Source: Paraferrimonas haliotis (GTDB lineage: Bacteria; Pseudomonadota; Gammaproteobacteria; Enterobacterales; Shewanellaceae). Taken from it: DNA of 64,000 bases. Where the stretch lies: NCBI RefSeq assembly GCF_002282895.1, contig NZ_NRRB01000003.1, positions 186,001 through 250,000 on the forward strand. The letters are read 5' to 3'. Under the pieces are notes generated by a model. It did not search any database. It was not told the DNA's origin and saw only the letters and a program-made list of their open reading frames with translations. Below, in pieces: positions 1-7,732 of this stretch; within the stretch, counting starts at the first letter, position 1, and the number at the start of each line of letters is the position of its first letter. The position numbers and the translations under genes are program-made.

Positions 1-61
1 ATTTTTGATTAGTCTAAAGCCACTTAGTTCATTTAGCTGACTCAATAATCAGCCCTATCAA

Positions 62-670
62 CTAGCGCTTGGTTAGCACCGAGTCTACTAAGCCGTATTC
101 TACCGCTTGCTCAGCGCTCATGAAGTTGTCGCGGTCTGTGTCTCGCTCAATGACCTCTAACGGCTGCCCCGTGTGGTCTGCAAGAATTTCATTCAGCTTG
201 TTTTTGATGCCTAAAATCTCTTGCGCATGAATGGCAATGTCAGACGCTTGCCCTTGGAATCCCCCAAGCGGCTGATGAATCATCACTCGCGAGTTCGGCA
301 AGCAATGACGTTTGCCTTTAGCTCCACCCGCTAATAAGAAAGCACCCATGCTGCAAGCCTGCCCCATACATACCGTAGACACATTCGGCTTGATAAACTG
401 CATGGTGTCATAGATTGCCATGCCCGCCGTTACCGAACCGCCTGGCGAGTTAATATACAAGTAAATGTCTTTGTCCGGATTCTCTGACTCTAAGAATAGC
501 ATCTGTGCCACAATTAGGTTGGACATGTGCTCTTCTACTTGCCCCACCAAAAAGATGACTCGCTCTTTTAGCAGTCGAGAGTAGATGTCGTAAGAGCGCT
601 CACCTTTAGAGGTTTGCTCTACGACCATTGGAACAAGTGCGTTCATAAGCGCATTTGGGTCATTATTCAT
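62..670 (-). CDS. clpP: ATP-dependent Clp protease proteolytic subunit
   Basis: Serine peptidase that forms the two-ring chamber degrading proteins unfolded by ClpX or ClpA in the cytoplasm. All 202 residues fit the family. The catalytic triad reads as Ser107 (in [10 protein letters not shown]), His132 (in MIHQPLGG) and Asp181 (in DTDRDNFMS); the 25- and 49-residue spacings equal those of E. coli ClpP. The first dozen residues look like the usual short processed propeptide. An AGGGA Shine-Dalgarno lies upstream of the ATG. It follows tig on the same strand as in E. coli tig-clpP-clpX; clpX would lie off the left edge. A hairpin and its own promoter separate it from tig. Confidence 0.98.
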   Translation of the reverse strand: MNNDPNALMNALVPMVVEQTSKGERSYDIYSRLLKERVIFLVGQVEEHMSNLIVAQMLFLESENPDKDIYLYINSPGGSVTAGMAIYDTMQFIKPNVSTVCMGQACSMGAFLLAGGAKGKRHCLPNSRVMIHQPLGGFQGQASDIAIHAQEILGIKNKLNEILADHTGQPLEVIERDTDRDNFMSAEQAVEYGLVDSVLTKR

Positions 671-687
671 ACTGGTTATTCCCTAAC

Positions 688-720
688 AAAAAGGCTCGCA
701 TGAGAAGTCTCATACGAGCC
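688..720 (-). terminator. Rho-independent terminator between tig and clpP
   Basis: On the minus strand a 13-bp stem (GGCTCGTATGAGA against TCTCATGCGAGCC, one U-G pair) is followed directly by TTTTT. The apparent loop is only two bases, so the top pair probably opens. It starts 39 bases after the tig stop and ends 18 bases before the clpP ATG, so it should stop or attenuate tig readthrough. Its first arm abuts the clpP -10 box at 721..726, so transcripts from that promoter would carry only a shortened hairpin. Confidence 0.75.
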
Positions 721-751
721 ATTATAAGTGACGAATGAACGTCTAAGTCAA
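721..751 (-). promoter_or_regulatory. Candidate clpP promoter
   Basis: On the minus strand there is a perfect -10 TATAAT (721..726) and a -35-like TTGACT (746..751), separated by 19 bases, which is longer than the usual 17. The expected start site near 714 falls inside the first arm of the tig-clpP hairpin. The -10 is strong, the spacing is not ideal, so a heat-shock or other sigma contribution is not excluded. Confidence 0.5.
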
Positions 752-758
752 TGCCCAA

Positions 759-2069
759 TTACTGTTGTTGAGCATTTGCCTTATTCATGAACTCTTCGAA
801 CTGAACTTCTTTATCAGTTACCTTAGCAGTTTCTAGAATTGCTTCAACCGCTTGCTCTTCTAAAGCAACGTTACGCATTTGCTGCATAAGCTCTTGGTTG
901 CCATTGTAGTATTTAACTACTTCAGAAGGATCTTCATAAGCAGACGCCATGGATTCAATCAAGGCATTTACTTTATCGTCGTTCGCTTCTAGCTCTTTGG
1001 TTTTGATGACTTCACCTAGTAGCAAGCCAACTTTAACGCGACGCTCAGCTTGTTCGGTGAACAAGTCCGCTGGCAACTCAGGCATGTTTGCTGGTTGCTG
1101 ACCGCCAAAGCGCTGCATAGCTTGTTGGCGAAGTACGTTAACTTCATTGTCAACCAAAGCAGAAGGTACGGCAATCTCATTTTTCTCAACTAAACCGTTA
1201 AGCACTTGCTCTTTGATGTTGGCTTTAAGCGCTTGATCAAGTTCGCGCTCCATGTTTTTGGTGATTTCTGCGCGTAGCGCTTCAAGGCCACCTTCGCTGA
1301 TACCAAACAAAGTAGCAAACTCGTCGTCTACTTCAGGCAGAACTTGCTGGTTAACTTCGAGTAGGTTGATCGCAAATTTAGCGTCTTTACCTTTTAAGTT
1401 TTCTGCGTGGTAATCTTCTGGGAAAGTTACTTCGATTTCAAAGTCATTACCGGCGTTGTTACCAATGATGCCTTTTTCAAAACCAGGGATCATGCGATCA
1501 GAGCCTAGCTCCAATTCGAAGTCGTCTGCTTTACCGCCTTCAAACTCTTCACCGTCGATGGTGCCAACAAAGTTCATTTTAACCTTGTCGCCTTTCTTAG
1601 CTTTACGCTTAACAGACTTGTAAGTCGCGTGTTGCTTACGCAAAGTTTCGATCATCGCGTCAACATCTTCATCTTTTACGTCACAAGTTGGTTTTTCAAC
1701 TTCGATTTGGTCAAGATCCGCTAATTCAACTTCTGGGTAGATTTCGAAAGTGGCTTCAAAGCTAAATTCTTCGTCTTTCACTTCACCTGGAGCGAAGGTA
1801 GGAGCGCCAGCTGGGTTTAGTTTCTCTGCAATGATGGCTTCGTAGAAGCTGCGTTGCATAATTTCGCCCATTACTTCTTGGCGAATCGCTTGGCCATAAC
1901 GCTTGTGAATCACGCTCACTGGCACTTTACCAGGGCGGAAGCCGTCGATGCGAGCGCGCTTAGCTTCTTGACGAACACGCTGAGTAACTTGGGTTTCGAT
2001 TTGGTCTGCAGGTACGCTAACGGTAACTTTACGCTCTAGACCTTGGGTGGTTTCAACAGAAACTTTCAT
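759..2069 (-). CDS. tig: Trigger factor, ribosome-associated chaperone and prolyl isomerase
   Basis: Chaperone that binds at the ribosome exit tunnel and shelters nascent chains. Its 436 residues are close to the 432 of E. coli. The ribosome-docking signature GFRPGKVP is at residues 43-50. An FKBP-type prolyl isomerase domain follows at roughly 160-245 ([22 protein letters not shown] begins it in part), and a helical C-terminal chaperone domain ends in Asn/Gln-rich residues. A GAGGT Shine-Dalgarno lies about 6 bases before the ATG. It is transcribed towards clpP and away from the tRNA cluster, and has its own -10 box at 2188..2193. Confidence 0.98.
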   Translation of the reverse strand: MKVSVETTQGLERKVTVSVPADQIETQVTQRVRQEAKRARIDGFRPGKVPVSVIHKRYGQAIRQEVMGEIMQRSFYEAIIAEKLNPAGAPTFAPGEVKDEEFSFEATFEIYPEVELADLDQIEVEKPTCDVKDEDVDAMIETLRKQHATYKSVKRKAKKGDKVKMNFVGTIDGEEFEGGKADDFELELGSDRMIPGFEKGIIGNNAGNDFEIEVTFPEDYHAENLKGKDAKFAINLLEVNQQVLPEVDDEFATLFGISEGGLEALRAEITKNMERELDQALKANIKEQVLNGLVEKNEIAVPSALVDNEVNVLRQQAMQRFGGQQPANMPELPADLFTEQAERRVKVGLLLGEVIKTKELEANDDKVNALIESMASAYEDPSEVVKYYNGNQELMQQMRNVALEEQAVEAILETAKVTDKEVQFEEFMNKANAQQQ

Positions 2070-2187
2070 TGGTTTACCTCAATAAGTGGGTTGGGCAATC
2101 AAACGATGTTCGCACCAGCTCAATTGCCTTTAATCTTTCTTCGCGGGCATTGCCTGCACGAAGTTGGTCCATTTTTTAGGACGCGAC

Positions 2188-2193
2188 ATTATA
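2188..2193 (-). promoter_or_regulatory. Candidate -10 box of the tig promoter
   Basis: The minus strand reads GGC-TATAAT-GTCGCG about 120 bases upstream of the tig start and downstream of the tRNA terminator. The hexamer is perfect, but I see only a weak -35 (TGGTAA, three of six matches at 17-bp spacing). Confidence 0.4.
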
Positions 2194-2257
2194 GCCAGCT
2201 ATGCCGCTAGTTACCAGCACTGGTTTATAGCCGCTTAATTGGGGAAATTTCAGGCAT

Positions 2258-2288
2258 AAAAAAAGCAGCTAATTAAGCTGCTTTTTTT
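2258..2288 (-). terminator. Terminator of the tRNA operon
   Basis: A symmetric hairpin: AGCAGCT and AGCTGCT arms around a TTAATTAA-like centre, flanked by seven A on one side and seven T on the other. On the minus strand it follows the 3' end of tRNA-His by 8 bases, so it should end the Pro-Arg-His transcript. Its symmetry would allow it to work in both directions. Confidence 0.85.
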
Positions 2289-2296
2289 GGGAATAA

Positions 2297-2373
2297 TGGG
2301 GTGAACGATGGGATTTGAACCCACGACAACCGGAATCACAATCCGGGGCTCTACCAACTGAGCTACGCCCACC
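2297..2373 (-). tRNA. tRNA-His (GTG)
   Basis: A complete cloverleaf can be folded on the minus strand. The anticodon arm CCGGATTGTGATTCCGG presents GTG; the T arm holds GGGTTCAAATCCC. The acceptor arms GTGGGCG and CGTTCAC pair with two G-U pairs, and the extra G at -1 faces C73, the identity feature of tRNA-His. The 3' CCA is encoded (TGG at 2297-2299). It is last in the Pro-Arg-His cluster. Confidence 0.97.
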
Positions 2374-2384
2374 ACGGAAAACTT

Positions 2385-2461
2385 TGGCACGCCCGGCAGG
2401 ACTTGAACCTGCGACCATCCGCTTAGAAGGCGGATGCTCTATCCAGCTGAGCTACGGGCGC
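2385..2461 (-). tRNA. tRNA-Arg (TCT)
   Basis: A cloverleaf on the minus strand with acceptor arms GCGCCCG and CGGGCGT, discriminator G and encoded CCA. The anticodon stem-loop TCCGCCTTCTAAGCGGA presents TCT, which reads AGA and AGG. It sits 11 bases upstream of tRNA-His in the same transcript. Confidence 0.97.
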
Positions 2462-2494
2462 AGTGTCGAAGCTAACCGACGCTTCTTTGAAAAG

Positions 2495-2571
<77 letters not shown>

Positions 2572-2619
2572 ACGTCTTGCTCTTGCACGTTCTCGATTGC
2601 TCATCGGGAACGGATGCGG

Positions 2620-2648
2620 ATATTACTGGACTCCCTTCGCCTCGTCAA
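2620..2648 (-). promoter_or_regulatory. Promoter of the tRNA-Pro-Arg-His operon
   Basis: Minus-strand -35 TTGACG (2643..2648), a 17-bp spacer and -10 TAATAT (2620..2625), followed by a GC-containing discriminator CCGCATCC. This is the layout of strong sigma-70 stable-RNA promoters, and an AT-rich stretch lies upstream at 2650-2695 where an UP element would be. Confidence 0.8.
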
Positions 2649-2710
2649 ACACTTTTTTATAAAGTTTTTTTGAGTGCTCAATTTTACAGCTTTCTGTTTA
2701 GGTTTAGTCC

Positions 2711-2739
2711 ATGACAGCCTGCCTCGCTACTGTTAAAAT
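2711..2739 (+). promoter_or_regulatory. Candidate folD promoter
   Basis: ATGACA (2711..2716), 17 bases, then TAAAAT (2734..2739), each one mismatch from consensus. A second -10-like TATAAT lies at 2749..2754 without a good -35. folD starts at 2787 with AAGGA about 10 bases upstream. Confidence 0.5.
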
Positions 2740-2786
2740 AGCGCCGCTTATAATCGACTCGTGTTGTTCAAGGAATCAGACATCGT

Positions 2787-3644
2787 ATGCCAGCTCAAAT
2801 TATTGACGGAAAAGCCATTGCTAAAACCGTGCGTCTACAGCTCAAAACCAAAGTAGAACAACGCCGCAACCAAGGGAAGCGCGTTCCCGGTCTCGCCGTT
2901 ATTTTAGTTGGCGCAGATCCGGCATCGCAAGTTTACGTGGGCAGCAAGCGACGCGCTTGCGAAGAAATTGGTTTCTTATCTCGTTCTTATGACCTAGAAA
3001 GCGATACCAAGGAGCAGGATTTACTCACCCTTATCGATGATCTGAATGAGGATCCTGAAGTCGACGGTATTTTGGTACAACTGCCCTTACCTGCGCATAT
3101 TGAAGAGTCAAAAGTCATTGAGCGAATTCGTCCCGATAAAGACGTAGATGGCTTTCATCCCTACAACATTGGTCGCTTAGCTCAGCGCATTCCTGTTTTG
3201 CGCCCTTGCACGCCAATGGGGATCATGACCTTAATTGAGTCTACCGGCATTAAAACTCACGGCTTAGATGCGGTTATTGTGGGTGCTTCTAATATTGTCG
3301 GTCGCCCGATGACGCTTGAGTTATTATTAGCGGGGTGTACTACGGTGACCTGTCACCGCTTTACCGAAGATCTGAAAGGCAAAATTCAACAAGCGGATTT
3401 AGTGGTCGTGGCGGTTGGTAAACCTCACTTTATTCCTGGAGACTGGATTAAGCCCGGCGCCATTGTGATTGATGTGGGTATTAACCGCCAACCGGATGGC
3501 CGTTTAGTGGGAGATGTCGACTTTGACGCCGCCAGCGCTCATGCTGGTCACATTACTCCGGTACCCGGCGGTGTGGGTCCCATGACAATTGCGAGCCTTA
3601 TGGAAAATACGTTATTTGCCTGTGAGCAGTATCACGACCGCTAG
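2787..3644 (+). CDS. folD: Bifunctional methylenetetrahydrofolate dehydrogenase / methenyltetrahydrofolate cyclohydrolase
   Basis: Interconverts 5,10-methylene-, 5,10-methenyl- and 10-formyl-tetrahydrofolate in the cytoplasm, using NADP+. The 285 residues match the usual ~288. Family signatures are present: [11 protein letters not shown] with the catalytic Lys54, PLPAHI, the [13 protein letters not shown] stretch, [11 protein letters not shown], the Rossmann glycine motif in [11 protein letters not shown], and the C-terminal [11 protein letters not shown]. It is divergent from the tRNA cluster, a folD-tRNA-tig order known in other gammaproteobacteria. Its 3' end overlaps the yjbQ 3' end by four bases on the opposite strand. 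Confidence 0.98.
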   Translation: MPAQIIDGKAIAKTVRLQLKTKVEQRRNQGKRVPGLAVILVGADPASQVYVGSKRRACEEIGFLSRSYDLESDTKEQDLLTLIDDLNEDPEVDGILVQLPLPAHIEESKVIERIRPDKDVDGFHPYNIGRLAQRIPVLRPCTPMGIMTLIESTGIKTHGLDAVIVGASNIVGRPMTLELLLAGCTTVTCHRFTEDLKGKIQQADLVVVAVGKPHFIPGDWIKPGAIVIDVGINRQPDGRLVGDVDFDAASAHAGHITPVPGGVGPMTIASLMENTLFACEQYHDR

Positions 3645-4069
3645 TCTACCCCATGTACGGTGGCCAGCAATTTGCGAGCGCCACCGTCATTCCTATGCTC
3701 TCCCAAGTAGATTCCTTGCCAAGTACCTAACGCCAAACGTCCGTCGCTGATGGGTATGGTTAGACTCACTCCAAGTAGGCTCGATTTTATATGGGCCGGC
3801 ATGTCATCACTGCCTTCATAGGTATGAGTAAAGTAGCTATTATCTTCTGCCACTTGCCGATTGAAGTAAGCCTCCATGTCAACGCGTACACTGGGATCGG
3901 CGTTTTCATTGATGGTTAAGCTCGCGCTGGTGTGTTGCAAAAACAGCTGACATAAGCCGCTTTTAATAGAACTAATCTCAGGTAATTGCTGAAGAATTTC
4001 CTCGTCTATTAAATGAAAGCCTCGCCGGCGGCTTTTAAGAACAAGCTTTTTCTGAACATAGAACGACAT
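3641..4069 (-). CDS. yjbQ: YjbQ/UPF0047 family protein
   Basis: A 142-residue member of the small trimeric UPF0047 family. E. coli YjbQ has been reported to have thiamine-phosphate-synthase side activity, but the physiological role is unsettled. Family motifs are readable: [17 protein letters not shown] (His, Ser, Asn and Asp cluster), the [10 protein letters not shown] loop and [10 protein letters not shown] near the C-terminus. The start is supported by alignment with YjbQ (MSFYVQKKL); the Shine-Dalgarno is weak. It converges on folD with a four-base overlap and is divergent from the cyclase gene. Confidence 0.9.
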   Translation of the reverse strand: MSFYVQKKLVLKSRRRGFHLIDEEILQQLPEISSIKSGLCQLFLQHTSASLTINENADPSVRVDMEAYFNRQVAEDNSYFTHTYEGSDDMPAHIKSSLLGVSLTIPISDGRLALGTWQGIYLGEHRNDGGARKLLATVHGVD

Positions 4070-4186
4070 AGCTATTGTCTCGATGAGTTATCACTAAAGC
4101 ATAATGTAGCAGCTTTAAACAAGTTTCAGTCGACTAATCTTAGGCGTTTGATTTATTATCGATTAAAAGCAGTAAAGGAATATGAT

Positions 4187-5566
4187 TTGAAGTCACCAAT
4201 ACGGATAATAAAGCAATACATTGTGCCTTTTCGAGTGGCCTTCATTGTTGCATTAGGGGTGTTCATCGCTAACAGTTTTTTAATTACAGTAAGCGCTGAA
4301 CGTAAACAAGAAATTGTTGAGCAGGAAGTCAGCTATCGGTTATCGGATGTCCGCGCCCGCCTCGAGCAAAGCATTAATGCCTCCGTATTCCTTACCCAAG
4401 GCATTGACGCCCTCATTGCTACCCAGCACAACCTCAATGAATCGCAATTCATCAACATTGCTAAAGCCATACTCGACAGAGAACCAGGCATTCGCAATAT
4501 CAGCCTAGCTCCGCAAAATGTGGTTCGTTACGTTTATCCAAAGCAAGGAAATGAGGCCGTTATCGGGGTGGACTTAGAAGCCATTGAACACCAGCGCAAA
4601 GCGGTGCTAGCGGCTAAGGAAAGCAATGACATTGTGGTGGCGGGCCCCATTGCCTTAATACAGGGTGGCGAAGGCATCATTAGCCGTAAACCGATATTTC
4701 AAGAACAGCAAGGCAGCCTCAACTATTGGGGATTGGTGAGTATCGTCATCGACACTGAGCAGTTGTACCAACAAGCACAATTACAAAGCGCTGAGCGCAA
4801 TCTAAACATCGCCATACGTGGGGTTGATGGCCAAGGTAGTAGCGGCGCTGTGTTTTACGGCAACCCAGATATTTTTAAGCACAACCCGCAGCTGTTATCA
4901 GTTGCGCTGCCTAGCGGAAGTTGGGTATTGGCGGCGATACCGGTGGAAGGCTGGGAACGAGCTACGCAATTGCACTGGGCGTTTTATTTTGGCAACACCA
5001 TTATCAGTCTAATCATGGCCTCTGTGAGCTTTTTTGCCGCAGCCAGCTATGAGAAAGCCAATCAGCTAGCCCGCCAAGATTCCTTAACCGGCTTACCTAA
5101 CCGCTTAAGCTTCGATGAAACCCTCGAGCAAGCGCTCGATTACTGCCATCGCTATCAAACCCGCGGGGGCTTGATTGTATTCGATCTCGATAAATTTAAG
5201 CCGATTAATGATCAATTTGGTCACGATGTTGGCGATCAGGTATTAACCGTCATCGCCAAGCGCCTGTCTGCATTGTTGCGCCGAAACGACACTATTTGTC
5301 GAATTGGCGGTGATGAGTTCATCGTGTTGCTACCCAATGTCAGTGCCGATGAGAGTTTAGAGCGGGTGTGTGAAAAACTGATTGAAAGCTTGTGCCTGCC
5401 CATCACGATAGACGGCAATGAATTGCAAATTGGGGTGAGTGTTGGCGCTTGCTACTTCCCGTGCGCCGAGCGCACCAATCGGCAGTTAATTGCCCGGGCC
5501 GATAGAGCCATGTATCGAGCAAAAAACGCCGGCGGTAATCGTTTTGAAATTGAGTTCGACTGTTAA
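4187..5566 (+). CDS. Membrane diguanylate cyclase with periplasmic CHASE-type sensor
   Basis: Makes cyclic di-GMP from two GTP. I chose a TTG start at 4187 because AAAGGA stands 7 bases before it; the open frame runs back to 4013 but would then overlap the start of yjbQ. The 459-residue product has a first membrane helix at about 14-35, a periplasmic region at 40-250 with CHASE-like sequence, a second helix at about 265-285 and a C-terminal GGDEF domain. The active-site GGDEF is intact (374-378), with the inhibitory I-site RRND (365-368) exactly five residues before it, so product inhibition is expected. No EAL domain. Ligand unknown. Confidence 0.9.
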   Translation: MKSPIRIIKQYIVPFRVAFIVALGVFIANSFLITVSAERKQEIVEQEVSYRLSDVRARLEQSINASVFLTQGIDALIATQHNLNESQFINIAKAILDREPGIRNISLAPQNVVRYVYPKQGNEAVIGVDLEAIEHQRKAVLAAKESNDIVVAGPIALIQGGEGIISRKPIFQEQQGSLNYWGLVSIVIDTEQLYQQAQLQSAERNLNIAIRGVDGQGSSGAVFYGNPDIFKHNPQLLSVALPSGSWVLAAIPVEGWERATQLHWAFYFGNTIISLIMASVSFFAAASYEKANQLARQDSLTGLPNRLSFDETLEQALDYCHRYQTRGGLIVFDLDKFKPINDQFGHDVGDQVLTVIAKRLSALLRRNDTICRIGGDEFIVLLPNVSADESLERVCEKLIESLCLPITIDGNELQIGVSVGACYFPCAERTNRQLIARADRAMYRAKNAGGNRFEIEFDC

Positions 5567-5567
5567 A

Positions 5568-6053
5568 TTACAATGTTTTGAGCATCCATACATCGCAGGC
5601 AGTATGAATGGTACCGGGCAGTGGTTTAGGTAAACGTTTAAAGCCTATAGATTCATAAAGGGCTATCGCCGCCCCCATGGACGAAAGCGTGTCTAAATAA
5701 CATTGACTAAACCCCTGTTCCTTGGCGAACTCTAGACTTAACAAACTCAGTTTTCTGCCCAGGCCAAGCCCGCGAGACTTTTTGCTTAAAAACAATTTTC
5801 GCATTTCTGCTACGTTTTGATGGCCGTTAAGCGGTGCGATTCCGATTCCACCAACCACTTCATCGTCAAGCAATGCCACCCAATATTGTTGACGCTCAGC
5901 TTCGCTGTAATGTTCGCTTAGTGCGTTTACTTCTGCATCGCTTGGGCCATAGCCAACGCCAATGGCACCGAATTCTTCACCGACGGTTAAAATGATGTCA
6001 GCCATGGCTGCATCCTGTTCTTTAGAAATAGGTTGAATTGTTAATTGAGGCAT
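5568..6053 (-). CDS. GNAT family N-acetyltransferase
   Basis: A 161-residue single-domain GNAT protein. The acetyl-CoA-binding stretch is KSRGLGLGRKLS (around residues 95-106), preceded by the typical beta strand AEMRKLFL, and followed by the YLDTLSSMGAAIALYESIGF motif of beta5-alpha4. The substrate cannot be told. It converges on the cyclase gene with a one-base gap and no visible terminator between them. Confidence 0.85.
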   Translation of the reverse strand: MPQLTIQPISKEQDAAMADIILTVGEEFGAIGVGYGPSDAEVNALSEHYSEAERQQYWVALLDDEVVGGIGIAPLNGHQNVAEMRKLFLSKKSRGLGLGRKLSLLSLEFAKEQGFSQCYLDTLSSMGAAIALYESIGFKRLPKPLPGTIHTACDVWMLKTL

Positions 6054-6134
6054 GTTGTTCGATTTATAAGTCCATTTTATGCATCTAACCTAAGTCATTT
6101 TAGGTAAGTTTCCAATAGTTAAATGAGATAAAAA

Positions 6135-6461
6135 TTACTTACCAAAAACAAGCTTAACCGTATCCTTCACCACCGAAATAACTTCTTTGCCAAGGAGCAA
6201 ACCCGAACCGAAACATACGGCTTCACTGCCGCCCCAAATGCTTCCGCACAACAGCGCCACATCTTCAGCCGCCAGTTCAAACGCGGCGCCTATACCACCC
6301 GCAACAGGAATGGCTGCCGTTGCGGTAATATTACTGGTGACAAACAAAGTGAGTAAGGACTTTTTCCAAGGCGTGTCGGCCATGCTGGCCAATTTTTTCA
6401 GCATTAATTGTTTGCGGCTAAGTGTTGGTTTAGCGGTATAAGGAACAATGGGGTATTCCAT
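6135..6461 (-). CDS. Unrecognised small membrane protein
   Basis: I do not recognise this 108-residue protein. It has a basic N-terminal region (about 15-35, Lys/Arg-rich) and then two hydrophobic stretches, about 36-62 (many Ala, Gly, Thr) and 66-92 (Gly-rich, with two Cys), ending in a short basic amphipathic tail. That suggests a two-helix membrane hairpin. A GAGG Shine-Dalgarno stands 6 bases before the ATG. It is a single gene between GNAT and yaiI with a 110-bp upstream gap that holds an 11-bp direct repeat. The antisense frame at 6187-6441 lacks such support. Confidence 0.6.
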   Translation of the reverse strand: MEYPIVPYTAKPTLSRKQLMLKKLASMADTPWKKSLLTLFVTSNITATAAIPVAGGIGAAFELAAEDVALLCGSIWGGSEAVCFGSGLLLGKEVISVVKDTVKLVFGK

Positions 6462-6525
6462 GACGACCTCGAGCCTACCGTTGTTGAGTTATTGTTAACA
6501 GCAGTATGGCTCGTTTCGCAACAAT

Positions 6526-6557
6526 GTTTGTGTGAAGCTTAACTGGGTTTGTGTGAA
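6526..6557 (-). repeat. 11-bp direct repeat upstream of the small membrane protein gene
   Basis: GTTTGTGTGAA occurs at 6526-6536 and again at 6547-6557, a 21-bp period (two helical turns). On the minus strand this is TTCACACAAAC twice, 65 to 96 bases upstream of the ATG at 6461 and just upstream of a -10-like CATACT near 6502-6507. The arrangement is that of a tandem activator site; no regulator is identified. Confidence 0.4.
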
Positions 6558-6571
6558 ATGATGTTCATGAG

Positions 6572-7021
6572 TTAACGAGCAAACTGAACTAAATATTTGT
6601 CCAACTCATTGGCAAACGCTTGTCGCTCGCTTTGCGACAGTGGCGGCGGTCCGCCTGTTTGTACACCGCTACTGCGCAATGTGTCCATAAAATCGCGCAT
6701 ATTTAGACGCTGACGAATATTATGTTGCGTGTAGAGCTCGCCCCTAGGATTCAGTGCTATCGCGCCCTTTTCAATGACTTCCGCCGCCAATGGAATGTCT
6801 GCGGTGATGACAAGATCATTAGCCTCAGTGCGGGCGACGATTTCATTGTCCGCTACATCAAAGCCAGCACTGACTCGAATGGCACGAATAAATTTCGAAG
6901 GTGGCACAGTTAGCGTTTGATTGGCCACTAACACCAAATTTTGTTGGGTGCGTTCGGCGGCTCTGTATAAAATTTGCTTGATAACGCTTGGGCAAGCGTC
7001 AGCATCAACCCAGATAGTCAT
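6572..7021 (-). CDS. yaiI: YaiI/YqxD family (DUF188, UPF0178) protein
   Basis: A 149-residue protein of a widespread family whose biochemical role is not established. The start [11 protein letters not shown] with its acidic DADACP motif is the family signature; [12 protein letters not shown] and the [17 protein letters not shown] / TGGPPPL region are also conserved. The family is often likened to PIN-like nucleases on structural grounds, which is an inference. It is the last of three minus-strand genes, 5 bases after the stop of the membrane-anchored protein gene at 7027-7716. Confidence 0.9.
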   Translation of the reverse strand: MTIWVDADACPSVIKQILYRAAERTQQNLVLVANQTLTVPPSKFIRAIRVSAGFDVADNEIVARTEANDLVITADIPLAAEVIEKGAIALNPRGELYTQHNIRQRLNMRDFMDTLRSSGVQTGGPPPLSQSERQAFANELDKYLVQFAR

Positions 7022-7026
7022 CGTTG

Positions 7027-7716
7027 TTAGGTACCTTCTAGGTTTTCGAGCAGTTGCGTTAAAAAGTAAATTTCCGTTTGCGTTAACTCGTTCGATTCTG
7101 GGTCGTTACGACTGTAGGAAACTGTCGAGACAAAAGGCCACTGCTCAGTTAGCCGCATGTCACCAAGCAGATCATTGATTTGTCGGTGATCTTGAGAAGT
7201 TAATTGCATCTTGCAGATATCATTTTTGCACTCTACCGAGTCCAGCGTTATCACAGCACTGTGTTCGTGCAAAATAACAAAATCTTCCAACAAGACCTCC
7301 GTATTCACGCTCCAATCGCTTTCTTGATTTATCGATTGGCTATCAAACATCTCCGACACCTTATCAAATGGCGACGTTGGAATACTCGCGTTTGGCTTTG
7401 ACTGAGCTTGATTCGCTGCGACCTCAAAAGCTTGTCTGTCATCCACTTCATCGACATTGGCATTCATTATGTCGCTTTGACGATGCTGAACCAAATCTTG
7501 GGGCTTGAGCGCTAACCTAGGACGGTCTGTTATTTCATCGGTATTGGCTTTTTTCTCCAATGAAGCGTCTTCTATGATGCGCTGTTCAACCTCAACTTGT
7601 TGTTGAGTGTGGGAAGGTGCGGGTGTCATGAACGATGAAACCGCCACATAAGTCGCTACCCCACCCGTAAAAACGCCCAAAATTAGACCAACAATAAACC
7701 CTATGTTTTTGCCCAT
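7027..7716 (-). CDS. Unrecognised membrane-anchored periplasmic protein
   Basis: I do not recognise the family. I place the start at 7716 (MGKNIGF), where AAGGAAG stands about 5 bases upstream; a longer frame to 7812 would run into the crotonase gene. The 229-residue product has one N-terminal membrane helix (about 5-29), a low-complexity Gln/Glu/Asp-rich linker (35-130) and a C-terminal domain (about 140-229) with two cysteines in [13 protein letters not shown], likely a disulphide. The topology predicts a periplasmic domain on a tether. It sits 16 bases after the crotonase gene and 5 before yaiI, so the three are probably co-transcribed. Confidence 0.7.
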   Translation of the reverse strand: MGKNIGFIVGLILGVFTGGVATYVAVSSFMTPAPSHTQQQVEVEQRIIEDASLEKKANTDEITDRPRLALKPQDLVQHRQSDIMNANVDEVDDRQAFEVAANQAQSKPNASIPTSPFDKVSEMFDSQSINQESDWSVNTEVLLEDFVILHEHSAVITLDSVECKNDICKMQLTSQDHRQINDLLGDMRLTEQWPFVSTVSYSRNDPESNELTQTEIYFLTQLLENLEGT

Positions 7717-7732
7717 TGTAACTTCCTTATTG

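Noticed and set aside
4013..4186. N-terminal extension of the diguanylate cyclase frame
   Set aside because: It overlaps the start of divergent yjbQ, has no ribosome site, and a TTG with a well-placed AAAGGA follows at 4187.
6187..6441. 84-codon plus-strand frame
   Set aside because: It is antisense to the small membrane protein gene, which has a GAGG ribosome site and the hydrophobic pattern of a real membrane protein; the antisense frame has neither.
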